The notes under the pieces: model-generated | What the model was told of the DNA's origin: nothing | The model's database searches: none | The model's input: only the letters and a program-made list of their open reading frames with translations | Source of the DNA: Hellea sp042093735 | Lineage (GTDB): Bacteria > Pseudomonadota > Alphaproteobacteria > Caulobacterales > Maricaulaceae | Direction of reading: 5' to 3' | Length of the DNA stretch: 32,644 nt | NCBI GenBank assembly: GCA_042093735.1 | Contig: JBELEM010000022.1 | Location: forward strand, 1-32,644 | Translations under genes and position numbers: made by a program | Shown: piece after piece, positions 16,156 through 23,933 of the stretch | Position numbering within the stretch: the first letter of the stretch is position 1 | Layout of the letters: every line of letters begins with the position of its first letter

Positions 16156-16281
16156 GCCTAGAAACTTGTACAAGAAATTATAGATATTATTTTAATTTTA
16201 TAATAAACTATTTTAGTTTTCTGGCTTATTATTATGTGTCAACTGGTTTAGTCAGGCATTGTAAGTAAAGGTAAATACATT

Positions 16282-18093
16282 ATGTCACGTATATTAGTTT
16301 TTGTACCGAATACAGCAACCACTGACCGTAGAGTCATTCGTCAAAGCAATTCACTTGCCAAAAATGGACATGATGTAGAAATTGTTGGTATAACTACAGC
16401 TACAAAATTTGAAAAAAATGTGCTTATTGACGAGTCAATTCTTGTTACTAGAGTGAATTGGCGGGCTGAAACTTATAGAATCTTATTTCTATTAAGTTTG
16501 AAATCTTATGCAAAGTTAATCTTGATTTTATCTCTTTTTTTATTGCTTGCAGGCTTTCTTACTGCTGTCCCTTTTAAAAATTTATTTAATTTAAAATTTA
16601 ATGAAGGGGTAAATATATTGAGTCATAATTTTACTTCGAACGCAGTATATTCATTCGTAGTAATATTTTTTTCAATTTTATTCATTGCTGCTTATGTTTT
16701 CACTCGAAAAAAATTTTTTACCTCTAGCGCCTTTAATTCTCTCAAAAGAGCTAAAAATGTAGCATCAAATTACGCTAAAATTGAAAATGAAAATTACGAT
16801 AATTTTTTTTCTATATTGTTTAGAAAAGTATTTTCTATCAAAAATAAGAATAGTGATAACACTTTTAAAGCAACAATTCACAGTAGAGCGAATGCAATGC
16901 TTAAATATGGCCGTGAATGGAAGCCTGATATTGTTTATTGTCATGAAGCTGCGACTTTAGGTGTTGGTGCCAACCTTAAAAATGAACTGGGATGTAAGCT
17001 TGTTTATGATGCGCACGAAATTTACGATGATTTGGCTAACGCAACTGCTGTGCAAACAAATACCTACAAGAGTATGCATACAAAATATTTGAAATACGTT
17101 GACCATTTTATCACTGTAAACCCAAGAGTTTTGTCATATTATACTCTAAATTATCCCGAGCTTTCTGAATGTACAGTTATGCCAAATACCGTATTCCCTG
17201 ACACAACAGATAAGTATGACAACAGGTTACACATTAAAGCTGGTTTAAGTTCTGATACTAAAATCATATTATATCAAGGTGGTTTTGGTAATCATCGAGG
17301 TTTAGAAAAATTAATAGATGCAGCAAAAGACCTCCCTGATAAATGGAAGTTAGTCATGATGGGATGGGGTAACCTCAAGGAGAAACTTATTGAGAAGTCT
17401 GATAGCAACAAAAAAGATTTAATTCATGATTACTCTGAAAGTTTATTTAAAGAGGTGATGTGTAGTGAAGAATTTGTCAATAAAATAGACAGAATGGAAT
17501 ATGCACCTGTATCCGATAATATTCCGAAAGTACAAGATTATGATTTTATCAACTTACTATTAAAACGAGATAATAAAAATATTGAGGAGACTTCAAAGTC
17601 AATTGAAGTTTCAGAAAAAGAAGAAATGAGCATGGATAAGCTAATTAATGAGGCTAATTTCGAAGTTCAGAAAAAAATTAAAAGATTGGATAGTCAGGGT
17701 TATTTTGATAAAGTTATATTTATACCTCCGGCCCCGCATGATGAATTAGTAATGTGGAGCAAAGGAGCTGATATAGGTGTAATTCCTTACGAAAATATTG
17801 GAGCTAATCACTGGAATTGTTCTCCAAACAAAATATGGGAATATGCTAATGCTGGAACCCCTATATTAGCATCCAGAATGCTTTATATCCACGAATTAGT
17901 CAGTAAATATAAAATTGGTTGGACATTTGTTACTGACTTCACAGCTAAGGATATAACTAAGGTTATAGCTAATCTTACTACTAAGGATATAAACCTGAAG
18001 TCACAAAATTGTAAAAAATTTATAGAATTGGATAATTATTTTCATTATGAAGAAAAACTACTGAGCATTTTTAATAAGTTATCTAATAAATAG
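16282..18093 (+). CDS. Membrane-inserted GT4-like glycosyltransferase with large insertion
   Basis: 603 residues, far longer than the usual 350-420 for a GT4 enzyme. The N-terminus (MSRILVFVPNTATTDRRVIRQ) and the DAHEIYDDLA block form the acceptor half. Between them lie two hydrophobic segments (about 77-97 and 121-140) that look like a membrane hairpin. The donor half starts near ILYQGGFGNHRGLEKLIDAA. It is then interrupted at about 370-475 by a charged, low-complexity insertion before resuming at FIPPAPHDELVMW. The donor-binding helix is SPNKIWEYANAGTPILAS. The next gene encodes a shorter relative with the same PHDE and SxPNK blocks, so the two look like tandem paralogues. Sugar specificity is unknown; transfer of ManNAc3NAcA or a neighbouring residue is a context guess. 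The insertion is in frame, with no sign of frameshift. Confidence 0.8.
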   Translation: MSRILVFVPNTATTDRRVIRQSNSLAKNGHDVEIVGITTATKFEKNVLIDESILVTRVNWRAETYRILFLLSLKSYAKLILILSLFLLLAGFLTAVPFKNLFNLKFNEGVNILSHNFTSNAVYSFVVIFFSILFIAAYVFTRKKFFTSSAFNSLKRAKNVASNYAKIENENYDNFFSILFRKVFSIKNKNSDNTFKATIHSRANAMLKYGREWKPDIVYCHEAATLGVGANLKNELGCKLVYDAHEIYDDLANATAVQTNTYKSMHTKYLKYVDHFITVNPRVLSYYTLNYPELSECTVMPNTVFPDTTDKYDNRLHIKAGLSSDTKIILYQGGFGNHRGLEKLIDAAKDLPDKWKLVMMGWGNLKEKLIEKSDSNKKDLIHDYSESLFKEVMCSEEFVNKIDRMEYAPVSDNIPKVQDYDFINLLLKRDNKNIEETSKSIEVSEKEEMSMDKLINEANFEVQKKIKRLDSQGYFDKVIFIPPAPHDELVMWSKGADIGVIPYENIGANHWNCSPNKIWEYANAGTPILASRMLYIHELVSKYKIGWTFVTDFTAKDITKVIANLTTKDINLKSQNCKKFIELDNYFHYEEKLLSIFNKLSNK

Positions 18094-18153
18094 TCAGTTT
18101 ATGCTTTAAAATCATTTTGTAGTATTATGTATAATTAGCATTTGGAGAAGTAC

Positions 18154-19437
18154 TTGTTAAAAAAAATAGCAGTTGTCTGCAGTACAGATCCTAGAAATGA
18201 CTTTAGAATATTAAAGCAAATTAAATTATTAAAAAAGTCTGGTTACACAGTAAAAGTATTTGGTGTTGCAGAAAGTGCTAAAACTTCAGTTGATAGTTTT
18301 GATGATTTTGACCTTATATTATATAGAAAAGATATATTACCACCTGCTATCAGATATTTATTGATTAAGTATAGAAGATTAAAATATATATTCTCTATAA
18401 AAAGTAAAATACTCCATAATGAGATAATAAATACCAATAAATCTATAAATAATTTCAATAAGCTAAATTTTAAAAATAAGATAATTAGAGCATTTGTAGA
18501 TTTTTATTACGTTAATTACCTTACCAAGCTTTATAAAAAAGACCTATTGAAGTTCAGGCCCGATATAATTCATGCCCATGAATTACCAGCGGGAAGAGTC
18601 GGTTCCTGTTTGAAAAGTAAAATAAAATGTAGTCTTATATATGACACTCATGAGCTTGAAACCTCCACTCATGCAGTGTTGCCTGGCATTTCTTGGTGGT
18701 ATAGGCAACTTGCTGAAAAGAATGTTGTTAGAAATTCAAATAATGTGATAACCGTATCAAGTGATATAAAAGATTATTTAAGTAAAATTTATAACAAAGA
18801 GAAAATTGAAGTAATATATAATACACCTGATTTCTTGCCCAAAAACAATCGATCCGCTGATATTAGATCAAAATTAAAATTACAAAACTTTGATAAGTTG
18901 GCCGTATATATCGGCTCTATAGGCGCGGGCAGGGGACTTGATATTATACTTAAGGCGGTAAACTTAATTCCTAATTTGCATCTATCTTTTCTAGGGGTAT
19001 GTCCAGAAAGTGACTCTGCTATATACCTGAAAGAAATAGTTCGTAGAGAAAAATTATCCATGAGACTTCATTTTATATCACCTGTTCCGCATGATGAAAT
19101 AACTACGTTCATAACTGGCGCTAATGTGAGTTTAATAGCCACTCAAAATATTTGTTTGAATCATAAATATAGTATGCCAAACAAGCTATTTGAAAGTGCA
19201 TTCGCTAATGTTCCAGTTGTAAGCACGCCGGTACATTCTACTTCTAACTTTATTGAAGAAATTGGATTAGGTGAAGTGGCAGGTGATTATGATTATATCT
19301 CTTACTCTGAAGCAATAAGAATAGTTTTGGAGAATAATAAATCATACTATAATCCAACTATTAATGAGAAATTAAGAGAGAATTATGGATGGTTGGCTCA
19401 AGAAAAAAAAATGTTAAGGATTTATAATAGCTTATAA
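18154..19437 (+). CDS. GT4-like glycosyltransferase
   Basis: 427 residues from TTG 18154. That start is preferred because GGAG (18144-18147) lies 6 bases upstream and the protein then begins MLKKIAVVCSTDPRND, the normal first strand; an in-frame TTG at 18142 overlaps the ribosome-binding site. The acceptor half has RPDIIHAHELPAGRVG and YDTHELETSTH. The donor half has VYIGSIGAGRGLDIIL, LHFISPVPHDEITTF and MPNKLFESAFANVPVVST, the UDP-sugar-binding helix with its glutamate. It resembles the preceding gene but lacks the membrane hairpin and the long insertion. Base composition is very AT-rich even for this window. It converges with the exporter ATPase gene, 14 bases apart. Confidence 0.82.
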   Translation: MLKKIAVVCSTDPRNDFRILKQIKLLKKSGYTVKVFGVAESAKTSVDSFDDFDLILYRKDILPPAIRYLLIKYRRLKYIFSIKSKILHNEIINTNKSINNFNKLNFKNKIIRAFVDFYYVNYLTKLYKKDLLKFRPDIIHAHELPAGRVGSCLKSKIKCSLIYDTHELETSTHAVLPGISWWYRQLAEKNVVRNSNNVITVSSDIKDYLSKIYNKEKIEVIYNTPDFLPKNNRSADIRSKLKLQNFDKLAVYIGSIGAGRGLDIILKAVNLIPNLHLSFLGVCPESDSAIYLKEIVRREKLSMRLHFISPVPHDEITTFITGANVSLIATQNICLNHKYSMPNKLFESAFANVPVVSTPVHSTSNFIEEIGLGEVAGDYDYISYSEAIRIVLENNKSYYNPTINEKLRENYGWLAQEKKMLRIYNSL

Positions 19438-19451
19438 TTTAAATCTTAAAT

Positions 19452-20180
19452 CTATTCATGTAATGTAAAGCTTTTATAATTCTCAAGTGTTTCAGAAACA
19501 TCACCGAAACCCATTAGTTTACCTTTGTGCATCCATATTGCTTTATTGCAGAAAGATTTAATAATATTTTCCGAATGTGTCGCCATTAGAAGAATACATG
19601 ATTCCTCCATTTTTTTCTCTAGCCTTGTCTTTGCTTTGGCATAGAACTTAGCATCACCTGTGCCAAACACCTCATCAATTAAAAGTATTTCAGAATTTTG
19701 TGAAGTTGCTAGGCCATAACCCATTCGAGCCCGCATTCCTGATGAGTATAAACGCATAGGCATATCTGAAAAATTTTGTAACTCAGAGAACTCTATTATT
19801 TCTTCAACTAATTTATCGATTTTAGATTTTGGAATTCCAAATAATATTGCAGCATCGCGTATATTGTTCTTTGCTGATGCCTCTAAACTTAAACCAACTG
19901 TTGTGGAAAATAATGTGGCAATTTTCCCACTAGCGCTTACTGATCCACTGGTAGGCGTGTAAATACCGGCTGCCAATCTTAGTAAAGAACTTTTCCCCGA
20001 ACCATTTTGTCCTATCAGTGCAACTCTGTCTCCATTTTTGATAGTAAGTGAAAGGTTATCAACTGAACATACATAGTTTCTTTTATCACGTTTAATGATC
20101 TTGCCACCGATACCACCTTTATTTATACTTGATCGGGTAGGAAATAGCAGTGATGCACCATTGAAAACAAGTTGGGCCAT
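19452..20180 (-). CDS. wzt: Polysaccharide ABC exporter ATPase (Wzt/KpsT type)
   Basis: 242-residue nucleotide-binding subunit for export of a lipid-linked polysaccharide across the inner membrane. Walker A is GQNGSGKS (57-64), the signature loop is YSSGMRARMGYG (145-156), Walker B with catalytic Glu is ILLIDEVFGTGD (Asp169, Glu170), and the switch His is in ATHSENI. YSSGMRARM and DEVFGTGD are characteristic of the Wzt/KpsT group. It lacks the C-terminal carbohydrate-binding domain of O9a-type Wzt (about 400 residues), so chain-terminus recognition is not built in; capsule-type or short-Wzt exporters look like this. It starts 3 bases after the permease stop. wzt and kpsT are equally fair names. 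Confidence 0.88.
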   Translation of the reverse strand: MAQLVFNGASLLFPTRSSINKGGIGGKIIKRDKRNYVCSVDNLSLTIKNGDRVALIGQNGSGKSSLLRLAAGIYTPTSGSVSASGKIATLFSTTVGLSLEASAKNNIRDAAILFGIPKSKIDKLVEEIIEFSELQNFSDMPMRLYSSGMRARMGYGLATSQNSEILLIDEVFGTGDAKFYAKAKTRLEKKMEESCILLMATHSENIIKSFCNKAIWMHKGKLMGFGDVSETLENYKSFTLHE

Positions 20181-20183
20181 AAT

Positions 20184-20993
20184 CTAAAGCATTCTTACAA
20201 TATTATTTCTCGAGTTTCTAAAAAGAATTAAACCGATTAAAATAGAAGATAGTGTGCAGCATAAAACAACATAAATTGAAAAAATATCTAAAGGAATTCC
20301 CATTAAAGGGTTTCTTATTATAGATATGTAGTGTGCAAGCGGATTGAAAACAGTTGCAACCATTCTAACCCCGCTTTCTGCTGGATACCAAAAAATGGGA
20401 GTGGCAAACATCAGAAGTCTCATTATAGATTGCATCATAAATCTTAAATCACCAACACGCACACCAATTATACCCATTATAAGTATCAAAAAAACTCCTG
20501 TTATAAAGTAACAGAGTAAACTTGGAATTATAAAGAACCATTCAATTTGAGGTTTGATATCGCAAAGGACTAATGAAATAACTATGAAAATTATCTGTAA
20601 AAAAACCCCGGCTGAAACTTTTGTTAATGTTCTTAGTGGATATATAAATAATGGATTTGGTATATTTAGTATGATGCCTTTATATCGGAAAAAGCATGAG
20701 ACACCACCTACTAAGATGCCACTTGCAAAATTGTATATAACTATTCCTATACTAACATAAGCTAAATAATTAATATCTCCACCACTCAGGGATGGTCCCA
20801 TAAATAAGTATACAATTGTTATCCAGGCGAATGCTCCGATCATGGGCCATAGAATACCTAAAGAAGCTCTGGCATGCTCAAGTGATAGATCTCTTATGCC
20901 GAGATATAACCATAGGTTGTAACGGGTGATACTCGTAAAAATATCTTCCAAACTATCGAAGAAGAAAAAATTATTATGTTTAGAAAGTGACAC
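20184..20993 (-). CDS. wzm: Polysaccharide ABC exporter permease (Wzm/KpsM type)
   Basis: 269 residues of the ABC-2 permease family. An N-terminal amphipathic cytoplasmic stretch (NLWLYLGIRDLSLEHARASLG, the coupling region with the conserved R..R.SLG pattern) precedes about six hydrophobic segments. FATPIFWYP and NPLAHYISIIRNPLMG are typical of Wzm/KpsM. Together with the ATPase it should export undecaprenyl- or lipid-linked polymer. The start is a GTG (20991-20993) with at best a weak ribosome-binding site; no nearby ATG offers a better one. It is divergent from the epimerase gene across a 159-base AT-rich region with a striking inverted repeat. The presence of an ABC exporter, with no Wzx/Wzy seen here, implies chain assembly in the cytoplasm. 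Confidence 0.87.
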   Translation of the reverse strand: MSLSKHNNFFFFDSLEDIFTSITRYNLWLYLGIRDLSLEHARASLGILWPMIGAFAWITIVYLFMGPSLSGGDINYLAYVSIGIVIYNFASGILVGGVSCFFRYKGIILNIPNPLFIYPLRTLTKVSAGVFLQIIFIVISLVLCDIKPQIEWFFIIPSLLCYFITGVFLILIMGIIGVRVGDLRFMMQSIMRLLMFATPIFWYPAESGVRMVATVFNPLAHYISIIRNPLMGIPLDIFSIYVVLCCTLSSILIGLILFRNSRNNIVRML

Positions 20994-21070
20994 TTGTACT
21001 CATTAGGCTACTAAATTGATAATATTCAAGTACTTAATATTGTATTCTATAATATATTATTAATATATTA

Positions 21071-21105
21071 ACATACTTTTGTACTTGATAAGTACAATAG
21101 TATGT
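21071..21105. repeat. 35-bp near-perfect inverted repeat, candidate operator or hairpin
   Basis: Two 16-base arms (21071-21086 and 21090-21105) pair with a single mismatch around a 3-base centre, GAT. The outer parts read ACATACT...AGTATGT and the inner parts GTACTT...AAGTAC. The same core also occurs at 21028-21035 (AAGTACTT) and, as CTTGTACT, at 20993-21000. It lies between the divergent exporter permease and wbpI genes, 47 bases before the latter's ATG. A dimeric repressor or activator site is the simplest reading. It has no T-run on either side, so a terminator is unlikely. Confidence 0.55.
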
Positions 21106-21152
21106 TTGAGTATATCACCAGGAATGAATTATAAAAATATATTGAGTGCTTT

Positions 21153-22202
21153 ATGATTAAAATTTTGACAATTGTAGGGGCTAGGCCACAGTTTATAAAG
21201 GCTGCAATCCTAAGACGGTTATTCAAAAAACATAAAGCCTTCACTGAGATATTAGTTCATACAGGTCAGCATTATGATAATAAAATGTCAGATATTTTCT
21301 TTGAGGATTTGGAAATTGATAGGCCTGAATACCACTTTAATATAAATAGTAAGTCTCACGGACAGATGACTGGGGAGATGTTATCTTCTATTGAGGAGGT
21401 TTTAATTAAAGAGAGACCCACTGCTTGTTTAGTTTATGGAGATACAAATTCAACTTTAGCTGGCGCTCTTGCAGCATCAAAGCTACACATACCAGTTATT
21501 CATGTTGAGGCTGGTTTACGAAGTTTCAACAAATTGATGCCTGAAGAAACTAATAGAATATTGACCGATCATATAAGTAATTTTTTGTTCTGTTCGACTG
21601 AAATAGCTGTAAAAAATTTATTTAATGAAAACATCAAAGATAATGTGTTTGCAGTGGGAGATATAATGTATGATGCCGTACTTCACACTAGAAGCAAATC
21701 ACAAAATATAAAGTTTATACAGGGTGTAAATCTAGAATCTGGTAGATTAGCTACATGCACGTTACATAGAGCTGAAAATACAGATAATAAAAAGACTATG
21801 ATTGAGATAATAGATTATCTCAATTCTTATTCAGAAAAGTACAATATTATATTGCCTTTACATCCTCGAACTAAAAATTCGCTTGAGAAGTACAATTTAT
21901 CATTTGGTGAGGTTACAACAATTGACCCGATAGGGTATATGGAAATGCAAGCATTGCTTTCTTCATCTCAACTAGTGTTTACCGATTCTGGTGGTCTTCA
22001 GAAGGAGGCATATTTCCATGGGGTTAAGTGTATCACTTTAAGAAATGAGACCGAATGGGTAGAATTAATTGATAACGGTTGGAACCGGTTATGGAAAGTA
22101 AATGATTATCTCGATGAAAAACCTATATATGAATATGGTGAAGGAACTACTGGTGTCCAAATACTGAAATACCTTGAGGAATCACTAATACCTAAGAAGT
22201 AA
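21153..22202 (+). CDS. wbpI: UDP-2,3-diacetamido-2,3-dideoxy-glucuronate 2-epimerase (WecB/WbpI family)
   Basis: 349-residue GT-B-fold non-hydrolysing 2-epimerase. Family blocks: ILTIVGARPQFIKAA at the N-terminus, VYGDTNSTLAGALAA, HVEAGLRSFNKLMPEETNR (with the Glu and Arg of the active site), LHRAENTDN, and the UDP-binding SGGLQKEAYFHGVKC followed by LRNETEWVEL. The GARPQFIKA form is shared by WbpI-like enzymes, while WecB (UDP-GlcNAc 2-epimerase) usually has GTRPEAIK. With WbpA, B, D and E types in the same island, it would supply the last step to UDP-ManNAc(3NAc)A. It is separated from those genes by two transferases and the exporter, and transcribed from its own upstream region. Confidence 0.85.
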   Translation: MIKILTIVGARPQFIKAAILRRLFKKHKAFTEILVHTGQHYDNKMSDIFFEDLEIDRPEYHFNINSKSHGQMTGEMLSSIEEVLIKERPTACLVYGDTNSTLAGALAASKLHIPVIHVEAGLRSFNKLMPEETNRILTDHISNFLFCSTEIAVKNLFNENIKDNVFAVGDIMYDAVLHTRSKSQNIKFIQGVNLESGRLATCTLHRAENTDNKKTMIEIIDYLNSYSEKYNIILPLHPRTKNSLEKYNLSFGEVTTIDPIGYMEMQALLSSSQLVFTDSGGLQKEAYFHGVKCITLRNETEWVELIDNGWNRLWKVNDYLDEKPIYEYGEGTTGVQILKYLEESLIPKK

Positions 22203-22268
22203 TTTATTTTAACCATTATTTCTCATAATATATATTATGCGATTATTATAATAGGCCAATCATGTTGA

Positions 22269-23843
22269 TTATCTATGATCAACCAATATTTCTTGTGCTG
22301 CATTATGACCAGGAGCACCTGTTACTCCACCTCCTGGATGAGTACCAGCTCCACAAAGATAAAGATTTTTAATAGGTGATCTGTAATTGCCATAGCCAAT
22401 CATTGGTCGAGCACTAAAAATTTGATCCAAACTCATATTGCCATGCATTATGTCACCCCTAACTAAGCCAAAAACTCTTTCAAGATCCAATGGACTAAAT
22501 ATTTGTTTGCCTAAGATAGAGTTTTTAAAGCCAGGTGCATAGATTTCAACTGTATCGACTATAAGCTCAGCAACCTCTTCTCGATTAGAATCCCAGTCAA
22601 CATCAGGGTCAAACTGCTGGCAAAATAAACTTGCTACATGTTTTCCTTCAGGAGCTAATGTTTTATCAAGTGTTGTGGGTATCAGCATCTCAACTATTGG
22701 CTCTTTTGACCAGCCATTTAACTTTGAATCTAAATACGCTTTGTCAATGTACTCACAAGTCGGAGCTATAATTATACCACCTGTTAAATAATCTAAATTA
22801 GTTCTTAGTTGATTATTGAGGCATGAGAATTCAGGTAGCTTATCCAATGCAACATTCATACGGAAAGTTCCTGAACCATTTTTATAATTTTTCATTCGTC
22901 TGGAAAAATCAAGCGGTAGCTCCCCTTCTCCTATAAGTTGGTTGTACAAAAGGCTTGGGTTGAGATTGGAAACAATTATTTTAGCCTCTTCCATATCCCC
23001 GTTATCAAGTAGCACGCCGCACGCTTTATTGTTTTTAATGATAACTCTTTTTACCGATGTGCCTAGTTCAATTTCTACATCTTTTGCAGCCGCTGACTTA
23101 CTCATGGCATCTGTTATTGACCCCATACCACCTATAGCATGGCCCCATACGCCTCGCACACCGTTTACTTCACCGAAAGCATGGTGCATTAGCACATATG
23201 CTGAGCCAGGGGTTTCTGAACTTGCATAGTTGCCTACGATGCCATCAAAAGCAAAAGCGCCCTTTACATATTGATTTTCAAAATAATTATTTAAAAAGTC
23301 TGAAACACTTTTAGTAAAAATATCCATAACAATTCGTTGATCTTCTATGGAGAGCTTACGCAACCGATTACCGAATTTTATTGTTTTAAATATTTCTTTA
23401 ATTCCGCTACCTACATTTGGTGGGGTCTCTAGTAAAAATTCACGTACCAAGTCTGCTACCATATTTATATCTCGGAAATAACGATCAAGAGCTCTAGAGT
23501 CCTCTATCGAAAACTGTGATATTTCTTTTCTTAATTCATTGTCATCGAGTAAAAATGCTAAACAATTTCCATTTTTATGTGGCCAAAAGTTATTTACTTT
23601 TCGGTGAACTATTTGAAGTCCGTATTTATTGAGTTCTAGATCACTGATTACTTTAGGATTTAGTAAACTGACTGTATAAGAAGCAACTGAGTTTCTAAAT
23701 CCCGGATGAAACTCTTCAGTTACAGCAGCACCGCCAACTATGTCCCTCCTCTCATAAATTTTAACCCTTTTTCCAGCCATGGCTAAATAATTTGCGCAAA
23801 CGAGTCCGTTATGGCCACCTCCGATAATTATGGCATCAATCAT
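22269..23843 (-). CDS. PYROXD2-like FAD-dependent oxidoreductase (phytoene-desaturase fold)
   Basis: 524 residues. The N-terminal dinucleotide-binding motif is IIIGGGHNGLVCANYLAMAG (Gly8-Gly13 core), followed by YERRDIVGGAAVTEE. A central substrate-domain block FDGIVGNYASSETPGSAY comes next. The C-terminal FAD block NLYLCGAGTHPGGGVTGAPGHNAA closes the cofactor site. This matches the PYROXD2/NinaB-like branch related to carotenoid desaturases. Bacterial members are widespread in alphaproteobacteria but their substrate is unknown. There are no carotenoid genes in the window. It is divergent from the Rieske oxygenase gene across a 90-base gap, so a shared promoter region and linked function are possible. 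Confidence 0.82.
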   Translation of the reverse strand: MIDAIIIGGGHNGLVCANYLAMAGKRVKIYERRDIVGGAAVTEEFHPGFRNSVASYTVSLLNPKVISDLELNKYGLQIVHRKVNNFWPHKNGNCLAFLLDDNELRKEISQFSIEDSRALDRYFRDINMVADLVREFLLETPPNVGSGIKEIFKTIKFGNRLRKLSIEDQRIVMDIFTKSVSDFLNNYFENQYVKGAFAFDGIVGNYASSETPGSAYVLMHHAFGEVNGVRGVWGHAIGGMGSITDAMSKSAAAKDVEIELGTSVKRVIIKNNKACGVLLDNGDMEEAKIIVSNLNPSLLYNQLIGEGELPLDFSRRMKNYKNGSGTFRMNVALDKLPEFSCLNNQLRTNLDYLTGGIIIAPTCEYIDKAYLDSKLNGWSKEPIVEMLIPTTLDKTLAPEGKHVASLFCQQFDPDVDWDSNREEVAELIVDTVEIYAPGFKNSILGKQIFSPLDLERVFGLVRGDIMHGNMSLDQIFSARPMIGYGNYRSPIKNLYLCGAGTHPGGGVTGAPGHNAAQEILVDHR

Positions 23844-23933
23844 GATAAATCCTATTCGTATAAATTTTTAATAGTCAAAATTATAATATAGTGCAATATC
23901 TTGCTACATGTGTTCATTTATATATCTATTAGT

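Noticed and set aside
21124..21156. 10-codon upstream frame whose TGA overlaps the wbpI ATG
   Set aside because: Its AGGA is directly against the ATG, too close to act as a ribosome-binding site, and a short frame like this is expected by chance. It could be a leader peptide, but nothing supports it.
22224..22239. 16-base perfect palindrome CATAATATATATTATG after wbpI
   Set aside because: It is made almost only of A and T, would form a weak hairpin, and has no T-run; self-complementary AT stretches are common in this sequence.
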